A stretch of DNA of 11,007 bases from Planctomycetaceae bacterium (GCA_031274045.1 JAISQS010000640.1:1-11007), one strand, 5' to 3'; shown: positions 1 to 6,647, numbered from the stretch's first letter. The notes: generated from the sequence alone by a model not told the origin. Program-made: numbers and translations.

Positions 1-35
1 TGGTCGCTTGCGACCAACGAGATGCGTCGCTCGTT
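1..35. repeat. Two adjacent short inverted repeats at the left edge
   Basis: Bases 1-7 and 10-16 form a perfect 7-bp inverted repeat with a 2-nt loop. Bases 16-21 and 30-35 form a second, 6-bp one. They precede the dispersed repeat at 43-235 and may belong to a larger element cut off by the window start. There is no T-run, so this does not look like a terminator. Confidence 0.4.
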
Positions 36-42
36 TGACTTG

Positions 43-235
43 GGGCAAGCCCCCTTCGATAACGGTTGTTTGTTTGAAAAATTAGGAGGAATGAAGTTTT
101 GGCGTGTTGGTGAACCGAAGTTTTTTCCGCCACCTTTTGGCTTTTGCCCTTTCAGGGCGAGAGTTATTGGGAGCGATTTTTCACAGGGCGTTGCCCTGTG
201 CTATGGGCTTTTTGCCCCGTTGGGGCGTAAAAAAA
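43..235 (+). repeat. Dispersed GC-hairpin repeat, copy 1
   Basis: This ~190-bp stretch is nearly identical to 5450-5645 in the same orientation. By eye there are about seven substitutions and a few 1-4 nt indels. The 3' half contains three small GC-rich palindromes: GCCC-TTTCA-GGGC type, CAGGGC-GTT-GCCCTG, and GCCCC-GTT-GGGGC flanked by T and A runs. Short open frames cross it on both strands (plus from 22, minus from 457), but sequence and hairpins are conserved at the DNA level with frame-breaking indels between copies. I therefore read it as a non-coding interspersed repeat (REP-like or MITE-like), not a gene. Confidence 0.8.
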
Positions 236-358
236 TTCGCCGCAACGTAAGACAACCAACTCCGTTTGTCGAATAGTTATTAAGGTAAGTGAAGTTGGGC
301 GTACATCGCGAATTGGTAAAGCGTGAGTTAGTCGGGGATCAATATCGGTAACAAAATT

Positions 359-388
359 ATGGTGATGGTGATGGTAATGGTGATGGCG
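359..388. repeat. Hexamer microsatellite (ATGGTG-like x5)
   Basis: Five consecutive hexamers follow the pattern ATGGTG, ATGGTG, ATGGTA, ATGGTG, ATGGCG. On the minus strand this would read as a His-rich run in a short open frame (457 down to 164) that also runs through the dispersed repeat. I do not believe that frame is coding. The rest of 236-449 shows nothing recognisable. Confidence 0.7.
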
Positions 389-449
389 AATGGGAATTTT
401 AAAGTACGAAAAGTATAACACGGAAACATTGATAAATCGTAACTTTTTT

Positions 450-992
450 TCAGTCACACAGCCTTAATATTTTTTTGTCGATTGTTGCGATGTATTCTGA
501 TTCTTTTTGCTGCATGATTTTTTTTGATTTTGGCGTGGTGTCGTCGTAGCCTACAAGATGCAGCACCCCATGAACCACATACAAAAAAAGCTCCTCCAAC
601 ACCCCACAACCATACTCCACTGAACCCAACTCCGCAACATCCACACAAACATACACATCACCATCAAGATACCAACCAACACCAATTCTATTTAACGTTG
701 CGCAAACTTTTTTCTGTTTGGACGGCGAGTTGATCTCCTTATATTCAAGACGAAAACTGATCACGTCAGTTGTATAATCATGCCCGAGAAAACGATTGTT
801 GTATTGTTGCATTGTCGGGCTATCGACCAACACAATATTCACACGACCCGCACCAATTCCGGCATCCGCCAGAATCCGTTTGCAGACAAGTTTCATCGCT
901 GACTCTATCTTTTTTTTCGCATTTTTATCGGCAATTTTGATCAATTGTTGATTGTCAAAAATATCGACAGTTAGCGGAGCAGTTTCGGTCAT
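450..992 (-). CDS. ybeY: Endoribonuclease YbeY (rRNA maturation factor)
   Basis: The 180-residue protein belongs to the UPF0054/YbeY family of single-domain metal-dependent endoribonucleases, which take part in 16S rRNA 3'-end maturation and ribosome quality control. Two signatures are visible. The NNRFLGHDYTTDVISF segment lies at about residues 65-80. The metal site, normally H-x3-H-x5-H in HGxLHLxGYDH, is HGVLHLVGYDD at 141-151. The first two histidines (141, 145) are present, but the third ligand position is Asp151. Length is slightly above the usual 150-170, from a lysine-rich N-terminal part. The ATG overlaps the ilvB stop in an ATGA (989-992), so the two are probably co-transcribed and translationally coupled. 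No good Shine-Dalgarno precedes it, which fits coupling. Family assignment is firm; activity with Asp151 is uncertain. Confidence 0.93.
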   Translation of the reverse strand: MTETAPLTVDIFDNQQLIKIADKNAKKKIESAMKLVCKRILADAGIGAGRVNIVLVDSPTMQQYNNRFLGHDYTTDVISFRLEYKEINSPSKQKKVCATLNRIGVGWYLDGDVYVCVDVAELGSVEYGCGVLEELFLYVVHGVLHLVGYDDTTPKSKKIMQQKESEYIATIDKKILRLCD

Positions 993-2815
993 TTTAACAA
1001 CATTTCATTTACGGTTTGTCCCGCCGGAATCATCGGCAACACATGCTCGTTGTACGGAATCGCAACATCCAACAAGAACGGTTTTGGACTCTTGATCATT
1101 GTTTGAATCGCATCTTGCAACTCCGATTTTTCTGTAACAGCCATCGCGTCCCACTCGTATCCTTCGGCAATTTTGATGTAATTCGGATAACGTTTTTTTG
1201 GCGAAATTCCGTTTCCTTTGCCTGTATTTTCGGGATCATTTATGTTGCCCAAATAGGTGTTTGCGCGGTTTGCGTTGTGGAATCTGTCTTCCCATTGTAC
1301 GACCATTCCCAGATGTTGGTTGTTCATTAGCATGACTTTTACGGGTATATTTTCGCACGCGCAAGTCGCCATCTCCTGAATGTTCATTTGAAAACTTCCG
1401 TCTCCGTCAATCGCAACAACTAACCTATCAGGAAACGCCGCTTTTGCACCAATCGCAGCAGGCAACCCAAACCCCATCGTCCCAAGTCCACAACTCGAAA
1501 TCCATGTTCGCGGTTTATTGAATCTGTAATATTGTGTCGTCCACATTTGATGTTGTCCGACACCGGTTGTAATTATCGTTTCAATATCTTTCGTTGCCCG
1601 CCATAAACTTTCGATGGCAAATTGCGGCATGATATATTTTGATTCGCGGTCAAAATTTAATGGCAATTGCTCCTTCCACTCGTTGATTTTTTTCTGCCAA
1701 TTTGTGATATTTGAGTCATACTTCTTTCCCAAAGAACCCGCCAACTTGCCGACAATTCCACTCAACACAGACTTGACATCATCAACCAAAAATAAATCCG
1801 CGCGTTTGACTTTGTTTATTTCCGATTGATCAATATCAACATGCGCAATCACAGCATTCGGCGCAAATCCCGACGGCAACCCCGTCACTCTGTCATCAAA
1901 ACGAACTCCCAACGCCAACAACAAATCACTCTCAAACACGGCATGATTCGCATAAGCCGTACCGTGCATTCCAATCATCCCAAGCGAAAGCTCGTGATCA
2001 CGCGGAAACGCCGAAAGACCCATCATCGTCGTCGCAACCGGCAACCGCATCAACTCCGCAAAACGCAATAACTCCAACTCAGCATTCGCAGAAATTATAC
2101 CGCCGCCAGCATAAATCACCGGACGCTTCGACTCCGCAAGACGCTGAATTAACGTTTCAAAAAATACATCACGCTTGTTTTGCAAATCAATCGAAGACGT
2201 AACCGGCGGAATATATCCGGGCAAATTCATCGGAGGATCAAAATCAGGAACACAAAATTGACATTGAATATTTTTCGGAATGTCAATCAACACCGGACCC
2301 GGTCGCCCCGTCTGAGCAACATACATTGCCTCTTTGACAAATCGGGTTATGTCTTTAACATTCGTCACGAGGTAATGATGTTTTGCAATCGTCCGGCAAA
2401 CTTCAACCATTGGCGTTTCCTGAAACGCGTCGCTTCCAATTGAGTCTGTTCCAACTTGACCTGTTATTGCGAGGATTGGAATGCTATCGAGTTTTGCGTC
2501 GGCGATGATTGTTACGAGGTTTGTTGCGCCGGGTCCGCTTGTTGCGGTGCAAACGCCGACTTTACCGGTAGCGCGGGCGTAGCCGTGAGCGGCGAATCCG
2601 CCGCCTTGTTCGTTGCGGGGCAAAATTACGCGAAGCCGATCCCGATAGCGGGTCATTGATTGATGCAAAGGAATACAACAACCGCCCGGATACGAAAAAA
2701 TCGTATCAACTCCGGCATAAATTAACGATTGAATCAAAATATCCGCACCATTCAACTCCAATAATTCCGCATCTTTCTTCGTCTGTTTTTTTGTATTTAT
2801 TTTTTTCTGTTCCAT
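989..2815 (-). CDS. ilvB: Acetolactate synthase, large (catalytic) subunit
   Basis: This 608-residue ThDP enzyme condenses two pyruvates to acetolactate, or pyruvate with 2-oxobutyrate, at the start of valine, leucine and isoleucine synthesis. It has the three expected domains. The N-terminal pyrimidine-binding domain carries the catalytic Glu69, in RNEQGGGFAAHGYARATGK. The central domain spans about 205-340. The C-terminal ThDP-binding domain has the GDGSFQMN motif from residue 471 and the closing NN at 498-499. GMVVQWEDRFH follows, as in planctomycete homologues as I remember them. Asn68 replaces the His usual before the catalytic Glu. No small regulatory subunit (ilvN) lies beside it: ybeY follows with a 4-nt overlap. 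The ATG at 2815 lacks a clear Shine-Dalgarno, but no better upstream start is apparent. A terminator (2856-2909) isolates it from the upstream gene, so it needs its own promoter in the 40-60 bp before the start. Confidence 0.97.
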   Translation of the reverse strand: MEQKKINTKKQTKKDAELLELNGADILIQSLIYAGVDTIFSYPGGCCIPLHQSMTRYRDRLRVILPRNEQGGGFAAHGYARATGKVGVCTATSGPGATNLVTIIADAKLDSIPILAITGQVGTDSIGSDAFQETPMVEVCRTIAKHHYLVTNVKDITRFVKEAMYVAQTGRPGPVLIDIPKNIQCQFCVPDFDPPMNLPGYIPPVTSSIDLQNKRDVFFETLIQRLAESKRPVIYAGGGIISANAELELLRFAELMRLPVATTMMGLSAFPRDHELSLGMIGMHGTAYANHAVFESDLLLALGVRFDDRVTGLPSGFAPNAVIAHVDIDQSEINKVKRADLFLVDDVKSVLSGIVGKLAGSLGKKYDSNITNWQKKINEWKEQLPLNFDRESKYIMPQFAIESLWRATKDIETIITTGVGQHQMWTTQYYRFNKPRTWISSCGLGTMGFGLPAAIGAKAAFPDRLVVAIDGDGSFQMNIQEMATCACENIPVKVMLMNNQHLGMVVQWEDRFHNANRANTYLGNINDPENTGKGNGISPKKRYPNYIKIAEGYEWDAMAVTEKSELQDAIQTMIKSPKPFLLDVAIPYNEHVLPMIPAGQTVNEMLLK

Positions 2816-2830
2816 TTTTTGATTTATGTT

Positions 2831-2859
2831 TTGGCAATAATTAAATTGACAATAATTAA
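2831..2859. promoter_or_regulatory. Direct repeat in the ilvB upstream region
   Basis: Two 14-bp copies, TTGGCAATAATTAA (2831-2844) and TTGACAATAATTAA (2846-2859), are spaced 15 bp apart with one mismatch. They lie between the upstream terminator and the ilvB start, exactly where an ilvB promoter or operator would be. The tandem spacing could suit a dimeric regulator, or it could be simple AT-rich duplication. I cannot name a regulator. Confidence 0.35.
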
Positions 2860-2909
2860 AAAAGTCGGATCGCCTCGTTGGTAATTTGCCAACTTGACGA
2901 TCCGAACTT
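2856..2909 (-). terminator. Rho-independent terminator after the membrane-protein gene
   Basis: An 11-bp stem with one bulge pairs 2862-2872 with 2898-2909. An inner 5-bp stem pairs 2877-2881 with 2889-2893 around a 7-nt loop. Read on the minus strand, the hairpin starts about 24 nt after the stop of the gene at 2933-3553 and is followed by six T (2858-2863). It would end that transcript before ilvB. Its position ahead of ilvB could also allow attenuation, but no leader peptide with Ile, Leu or Val codons is visible. Confidence 0.8.
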
Positions 2910-2932
2910 ATCGTTATAGCAAAATTATTTTT

Positions 2933-3553
2933 TTATTCTTCCGATTGTTTTTTTGATTCTTTCAGTTGACGAATTTTTCGTTCGACATCTTTGACGTTGC
3001 GGATATTAAAAAATCCTGTTGTTGCGATGAATTCTTCCATTTGTTTTGGGACATTTGCCGAAATCGAACCAAAATAAATATCACCGGTTCCGTTGGCTTT
3101 TTGTTTTCGGTGCAAGTTGTTCAAATCTTCGGGTTCAAAACTCATGATATTGAACGAAAAAAATCCGCGTTCGAAAATAATAGCACGGTGATTGGTAATA
3201 GCGTAAACCGTTTGCCGCATACTTCGTCGAAACCAAAACGGTGAAGAAAGCAGGGCTAAACCAATTAACACAAACGGTAAACCAAAAAGTGGGAACAATA
3301 AATTGGGACCAAATTCAGGAATTTTGAATCCCGACGCACCACATATCCAGAAAATAGCAAATGCTGTCCAAGGAATTGCAAACAAAAATTGCGGCAACGA
3401 CTTCTTCGAAAATAAACACGGAATCGGTTGACCGATCCATTCTATTGTTTCATCGTCGTCCAATTCGTTGTTGACTAATATTTGCAATTTATCTGAAATT
3501 GATAATTCGCTATCATTGAAACCGGTTGAATAATTGTCTGAAAAAAATGGCAT
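2933..3553 (-). CDS. Two-helix membrane protein with PH-like C-terminal domain, function unknown
   Basis: The protein has 206 residues. Residues 1-50 are a polar N-terminus with an ELDDDETIEWIGQPIP segment (30-45). Two hydrophobic helices follow, at about 54-71 and 84-105, joined by a short Gly/Pro-rich loop. The following part (about 114-165) contains QTVYAITNHRAIIFERG, the typical opening of a bacterial PH-like (bPH2/YdbS-type) membrane-associated domain. The C-terminus is lysine-rich, with FIATTGFFNIRNVKDVERKIRQL resembling a short interaction helix. I recognise the overall pattern (WIGQP, two helices, YAITNHRAI) as a family common in planctomycetes without an assigned role. The gene stands alone, with its own terminator and a 200-bp upstream gap. 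No strong ribosome site precedes the ATG. No enzymatic motif is present. Confidence 0.75.
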   Translation of the reverse strand: MPFFSDNYSTGFNDSELSISDKLQILVNNELDDDETIEWIGQPIPCLFSKKSLPQFLFAIPWTAFAIFWICGASGFKIPEFGPNLLFPLFGLPFVLIGLALLSSPFWFRRSMRQTVYAITNHRAIIFERGFFSFNIMSFEPEDLNNLHRKQKANGTGDIYFGSISANVPKQMEEFIATTGFFNIRNVKDVERKIRQLKESKKQSEE

Positions 3554-3596
3554 GATATAGTGTTCTGTAAAATGATAGGTTTTTGTGAAAGGCTCT

Positions 3597-3638
3597 TTTA
3601 TCGTTTATTGTTGACATACAAAAGCGTGTTACGATAAA
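3597..3638. promoter_or_regulatory. Plus-strand promoter candidate inside an 8-bp inverted repeat
   Basis: A perfect -35 TTGACA lies at 3611-3616. GATAAA at 3633-3638 (spacing 16) is a 4/6 -10 box facing right. The pair is flanked by the perfect inverted repeat TTTATCGT (3597-3604) and ACGATAAA (3631-3638), so an operator overlapping the promoter is possible. Nothing downstream on the plus strand is a protein gene before the terminator at 3708-3765. See the small RNA finding. Confidence 0.35.
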
Positions 3639-3707
3639 TTATTGCCCTGCGTCGCATAAAAAAACAATCAACATTACTCAAACCAGTTGCGGTTTAGTTT
3701 TACAAAA

Positions 3708-3765
3708 GCTCTTTTATTATTTTATGTTAGTGTACCAATAAAAAAATATGAAAGAGCCTTTTTTT
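3708..3765 (+). terminator. Hairpin with T-run, possibly bidirectional
   Basis: GCTCTTT (3708-3714) pairs with AAAGAGC (3751-3757), with partly complementary AT-rich sequence inside. On the plus strand it is followed by seven T (3759-3765); on the minus strand only by four. It overlaps the stop codon (3764-3766) of the DAHP synthase gene and could serve that gene from the other strand. The stronger T-run, however, faces a plus-strand transcript. The segment 3592-3601 is a direct copy of its left arm. Confidence 0.5.
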
Positions 3766-4852
3766 ATTTTGAATTTTCGGTTTGGTTGATGTTCATTATA
3801 TCCATTTGTCGTCTTACTGATTCTTCGTGTATTTGTTTCATTATTTCTTTTATGAAGTCTGGGTTGAGTTTCATTGATTTTGCCATTTCTGATTTTTGTT
3901 CGATGATTTGACCGTATCTTGTTGTTTGTAGTACGGGCATATTGTTTGCTTTTTTGTAGCGTCCGATTTCTTCTGCGACTTGCATTCGGCTTGCAAGCAA
4001 AGACAACAATTGATCATCAATACCATCTATTTTATTCCGCAAATCTGCGAGGTCTTCGGACGGGTGATCTGTATCTCTTATGATGAGAGTGTCGAGTAGT
4101 TGTTTGAGTTGTTTTGGAGTGATTTGTTGTTTTGCGTCGCTCCATGCTTTGTCCGGCGAGCAATGAACTTCGATCAACAATCCGTCAAATTTTAAGTCCA
4201 TTGCTTGTTGGGCAAGTGAATGAATCAACTCGCGGTTTCCGGCGATGTGGCTTGGGTCGCAAAGAATCGGTAAATTTGGGATTCGCCGCCGCAACTCAAT
4301 CGGTATCTGCCAATGCGGAGTGTTTCGGTAGCCTTTGTTCTCGTAAGAACTGAATCCGCGATGCACCGCGCCAATCCGCCGAATCCCCGCACGATATATG
4401 CGTTCAATTGCCCCTATCCATAACTCAAGATCAGGATTAACAGGATTCTTGATCAACACCGGCACATCCATCCCGCTAAGCGAATCGGCAATCTCTTGCA
4501 CTGCGAATGGATTGACCACAGTCCGCGCTCCCATCCAAAGAATATCAATACCAGCCTTCAACGCATCAAAAACATGATTACGGGTTGCGACTTCGATTGT
4601 CGTGTACATGCCGGTCTCGCGCTTCACTCGCTTCAACCAACCCAACCCCTCCGAACCAATCCCCTCAAACCCGCCCGGCTTAGTACGAGGCTTCCAAATT
4701 CCGGCACGAAAAATTCGCACTCCAACAGACGCAAGCTCAACCGCTGTCGAAACCACTTGCTCCTCCGTCTCCGCACTACAAGGTCCGGCTATCATAAGCG
4801 GACAAACCGGATCAATTCCCGGCAACACTATCGATTCAAGTTGTAATTCCAT
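3764..4852 (-). CDS. aroF: Bifunctional DAHP synthase (type I-beta) / chorismate mutase
   Basis: The protein has 362 residues from the preferred start. Residues 1-256 are a DAHP synthase (phosphoenolpyruvate + erythrose 4-phosphate to DAHP, first step of the shikimate pathway). Residues 266-350 are an AroQ-type chorismate mutase (chorismate to prephenate). Visible synthase motifs are AGPCSAET (metal Cys25), WKPRTKPGGFEG (54-64), IKNPVNPDLELWIGA, CDPSHIAG (metal His202), and LLIEVHCSPDKAWSDAKQQ, giving Glu228 and Asp239. The mutase part has DLRNKIDGIDDQLLSLLASRM and GRYKKANNMPV. It lacks the N-terminal ferredoxin-like regulatory domain of the Thermotoga enzyme. The domain order matches the Bacteroidetes enzymes (Prevotella nigrescens type), where the mutase mediates prephenate feedback. 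The frame also opens at a TTG (4870). I prefer the ATG at 4852, because AGGA (4860-4863) sits 7 nt before it. The gene is monocistronic by spacing. Confidence 0.95.
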   Translation of the reverse strand: MELQLESIVLPGIDPVCPLMIAGPCSAETEEQVVSTAVELASVGVRIFRAGIWKPRTKPGGFEGIGSEGLGWLKRVKRETGMYTTIEVATRNHVFDALKAGIDILWMGARTVVNPFAVQEIADSLSGMDVPVLIKNPVNPDLELWIGAIERIYRAGIRRIGAVHRGFSSYENKGYRNTPHWQIPIELRRRIPNLPILCDPSHIAGNRELIHSLAQQAMDLKFDGLLIEVHCSPDKAWSDAKQQITPKQLKQLLDTLIIRDTDHPSEDLADLRNKIDGIDDQLLSLLASRMQVAEEIGRYKKANNMPVLQTTRYGQIIEQKSEMAKSMKLNPDFIKEIMKQIHEESVRRQMDIMNINQTENSK

Positions 4853-4891
4853 TTCTATATCCTGTCCCAAATAGGTAAATTTCTATTTGTA

Positions 4892-4920
4892 AATTTATGC
4901 ACGTCAGTTCAATTCGTCAA
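4892..4920 (-). promoter_or_regulatory. Probable promoter of the DAHP synthase gene
   Basis: On the minus strand, TTGACG (4915-4920) and TAAATT (4892-4897) are separated by 17 bp, giving 5/6 and 4/6 matches to sigma70-type boxes. Transcription would start near 4884, leaving a leader of about 32 nt that contains the AGGA ribosome site. The fit of spacing and leader length to the chosen ATG supports both calls. Confidence 0.5.
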
Positions 4921-5084
4921 GTAAATTTTTCTTGAAAACATTTCTCAAAAAAACATCAGCACCCTCCGAACAATAAAATTCAGATTCTCAAAAAATTTGA
5001 GAGGCAGCATTGTACTGAAAAATTTACGCCAAACAATCCTGTACCCAATCCGCCGGAACGAAAACACACACGACACATCAATCC

Positions 5085-5142
5085 ACTGTACCACACAAGT
5101 TTACCGCGTAGCGGAAACGGACTGGAACGCGGGCGTCCCGCC
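5085..5142. repeat. GC-hairpin (REP-like) repeat fragment
   Basis: Two compact palindromes, CCGC-GTA-GCGG (5104-5114) and GCGGG-CGT-CCCGC (5129-5141), stand out in otherwise AT-rich intergenic DNA. The core, GGAACGCGGGCGTCCCGCC, resembles an interspersed repeat core I recall from other bacterial genomes. Its right end runs directly into the inverted repeat at 5141-5163. From 4921 to 5085 I see only a 7-bp palindrome (4986-5002). Confidence 0.55.
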
Positions 5143-5451
5143 TTGTTATACCACACATCTTTTCTGGAAAACCAGGTAGGATAAATAGGTAGGCAAATCC
5201 AAAAGTTAAAATGGATAAATTTGGTGAGAGGATTTTTTTCATAAAATTGATCAAAATGTTTGAATTGCAATTGACAAACAATTTTTTGCGATGCCCTCTA
5301 TTTTATGACAATTATCTGCGAGACGTGAGTCAAGATCAAATTGACCATTTTTCGAGATTTTTATGAATTTTTTTTGCAAAATCGCACAAAATCGCCTACC
5401 TATTTTTTTCATTTTACTATATTTGTCAAAAAGATGTGTGGTATAACAAGG
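5141..5451. mobile_element. MITE-like unit bounded by 23-bp perfect inverted repeats
   Basis: Bases 5141-5163 (CCTTGTTATACCACACATCT plus TTT) reappear exactly, reverse-complemented, at 5429-5451. A second internal pair, AAATAGGTAGGC (5183-5194) and GCCTACCTATTT (5394-5405), is nested within at nearly matching distance. The 265-bp interior is AT-rich and has no convincing gene. The layout fits a non-autonomous transposable element or the ends of a decayed insertion sequence. There is no clear target-site duplication and no transposase in the window. An alternative is two oppositely oriented copies of a short dispersed repeat. Confidence 0.55.
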
Positions 5452-5645
5452 GCAAGCCACCTTCGTTAACGGTTGTTTGTTTTGTTTGAAAATTAGGTGG
5501 AAATGAGGTTTTGGCGTGTTGGTGAACCGAAGTTTTTTTCCGCCCCCTTTTGGCTTTTGCCCTTTCAGGGCGAAAGTTATTGGGGGCGATTTTCACAGGG
5601 CGTTGCCCTGTGCTATGGGCTTTTTGCCCCGTTGGGGCGTAAAAA
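5450..5645 (+). repeat. Dispersed GC-hairpin repeat, copy 2
   Basis: This is a near-identical copy of 43-235 in the same orientation, starting at GGGCAAGCC and ending in the A-run after GCCCC-GTT-GGGGC. It starts exactly where the 5141-5451 unit ends and stops 10 bp before the histidine kinase stop codon. Its hairpins therefore lie just downstream of that gene and may act as its 3' end. Indels relative to copy 1 argue against coding. Confidence 0.8.
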
Positions 5646-5654
5646 CGAGTCAAT

Positions 5655-6647
5655 TTATTTGATTGGTAATTTGATGATGAATTTTGTGCTATTGTTTTTG
5701 TTATTTTTTGGTGGTGGTTCTGGTTTTATTGAGCCGTTTAGTTGTTGGATGATTCGCCATGCTTTTGGGAGTCCGAATCCTAGTCCGCGTCCGGCTTGCC
5801 GCCCTGAAAAATATGGACAAAATATCAATCGACGTACATCAGAAGAAATACCTATTCCATTGTCCAAAACAGATATTTCAAACTCGTTTTCATTGGCAAT
5901 TTGACTCAACCTAATTATGATTTGACCCTTTGTCGTTTGGTCAACGGATGCGTTTTGCGGGAGTTTATCATCGTGATTTTGATCGATATATTTTGCGGCT
6001 ATTGATTCGCGGGCGTTGTTGCAAAGAGCCGCGATTACGATGTGCAATTGTACTTTGTCCGTATTGACAATTAACGATTCAATCTCCGTCTCCAATCGTA
6101 TCTCAAAATTCGATTCGACAATTTTTGACATCTGCTCACTGACAATTTTGCGCAACTCCTCAACAACATCAAATTGAGTCATAAACGGTTTCGGCGGACG
6201 TGCAAAATATCTTATGTCCGCAATCATCTCATACGCTCGTTTGACTTGTGCGATAATTACGCTTAATTGGCGTTGATGTTCCGTGTTCTCGATTTCACGC
6301 AACAAAAGTTGCGCCCGACCGCTAATTATTGCCAATGGATTATTTATCTCATGCCCCGCGCCCGCCGCAAACTCCGCCAACGCCTCCAGCTTCTGCCGCT
6401 CAAGCTCCGCATCAAACTGCTCACGTAACTCCAAAACAGAACCACTACCCGACAACAAATCAGAAAAAAAACTATCATCAACCCCACCACAAACCTCACC
6501 AACTCCAACCAAAACATCAACAACTTTTTCCGGTTGTGATTTAGTTTTTGGTGTGTATTTTGTTTTGGTCGGTTTTGCGGGCGTTGTGGATTTTGTTTTT
6601 TTAGCGGGGGATTTGTTGGGGGGGGTTTTGGATAGTTTTAGTTCCAT
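5655..6647 (-). CDS. Soluble sensor histidine kinase (HisKA + HATPase_c)
   Basis: The 330-residue protein is a two-component kinase core. The dimerisation/phosphoacceptor helix contains FAAGAGHEINNPLAII, with the phosphorylated His at residue 99. The N box is CNNARES (209-215). The G1 box is DNGIGI (262-267). An F-box-like IFCPYFSG precedes the G2 box GRGLGFGLPKAW (286-297). No transmembrane segment, PAS, GAF or receiver domain is present. Instead, residues 1-42 are a Lys/Pro/Thr-rich basic tail, followed by a short Gly/Val and acidic stretch and a coiled-coil-like helix (about 70-95). It is probably cytoplasmic. GGAG (6655-6658) lies 7 nt before the ATG. No response regulator is adjacent, so its partner is elsewhere. 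The HEINNPLA box resembles planctomycete orphan kinases. Substrate and signal cannot be inferred. Confidence 0.92.
   Translation of the reverse strand: MELKLSKTPPNKSPAKKTKSTTPAKPTKTKYTPKTKSQPEKVVDVLVGVGEVCGGVDDSFFSDLLSGSGSVLELREQFDAELERQKLEALAEFAAGAGHEINNPLAIISGRAQLLLREIENTEHQRQLSVIIAQVKRAYEMIADIRYFARPPKPFMTQFDVVEELRKIVSEQMSKIVESNFEIRLETEIESLIVNTDKVQLHIVIAALCNNARESIAAKYIDQNHDDKLPQNASVDQTTKGQIIIRLSQIANENEFEISVLDNGIGISSDVRRLIFCPYFSGRQAGRGLGFGLPKAWRIIQQLNGSIKPEPPPKNNKNNSTKFIIKLPIK

Noticed and set aside
164..457. Minus-strand open frame of 97 codons with a run of His residues
   Set aside because: It is made of the ATGGTG microsatellite and dispersed repeat copy 1. It starts inside the ybeY 3' end, and the repeat's other copy breaks the frame with indels.
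2846..2859. TTGACA as a plus-strand promoter -35
   Set aside because: It is part of the 14-bp direct repeat, no -10 lies at the right distance, and it would drive antisense transcription into the terminator.
2856..2909. Attenuator or T-box controlling ilvB
   Set aside because: The hairpin and T-run fit a plain terminator of the upstream gene. No leader peptide with branched-chain codons, T-box motif or competing antiterminator was seen.
4980..5281. Small open frames on both strands in the repeat island
   Set aside because: They consist of the GC-hairpin repeat and the inverted-repeat unit, which are repeated DNA without ribosome sites or coding signature.
5497..5904. Plus-strand open frame of 135 codons
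   Set aside because: The first part is dispersed repeat copy 2, and the rest is antisense to the 3' end of the histidine kinase gene. No family resemblance.
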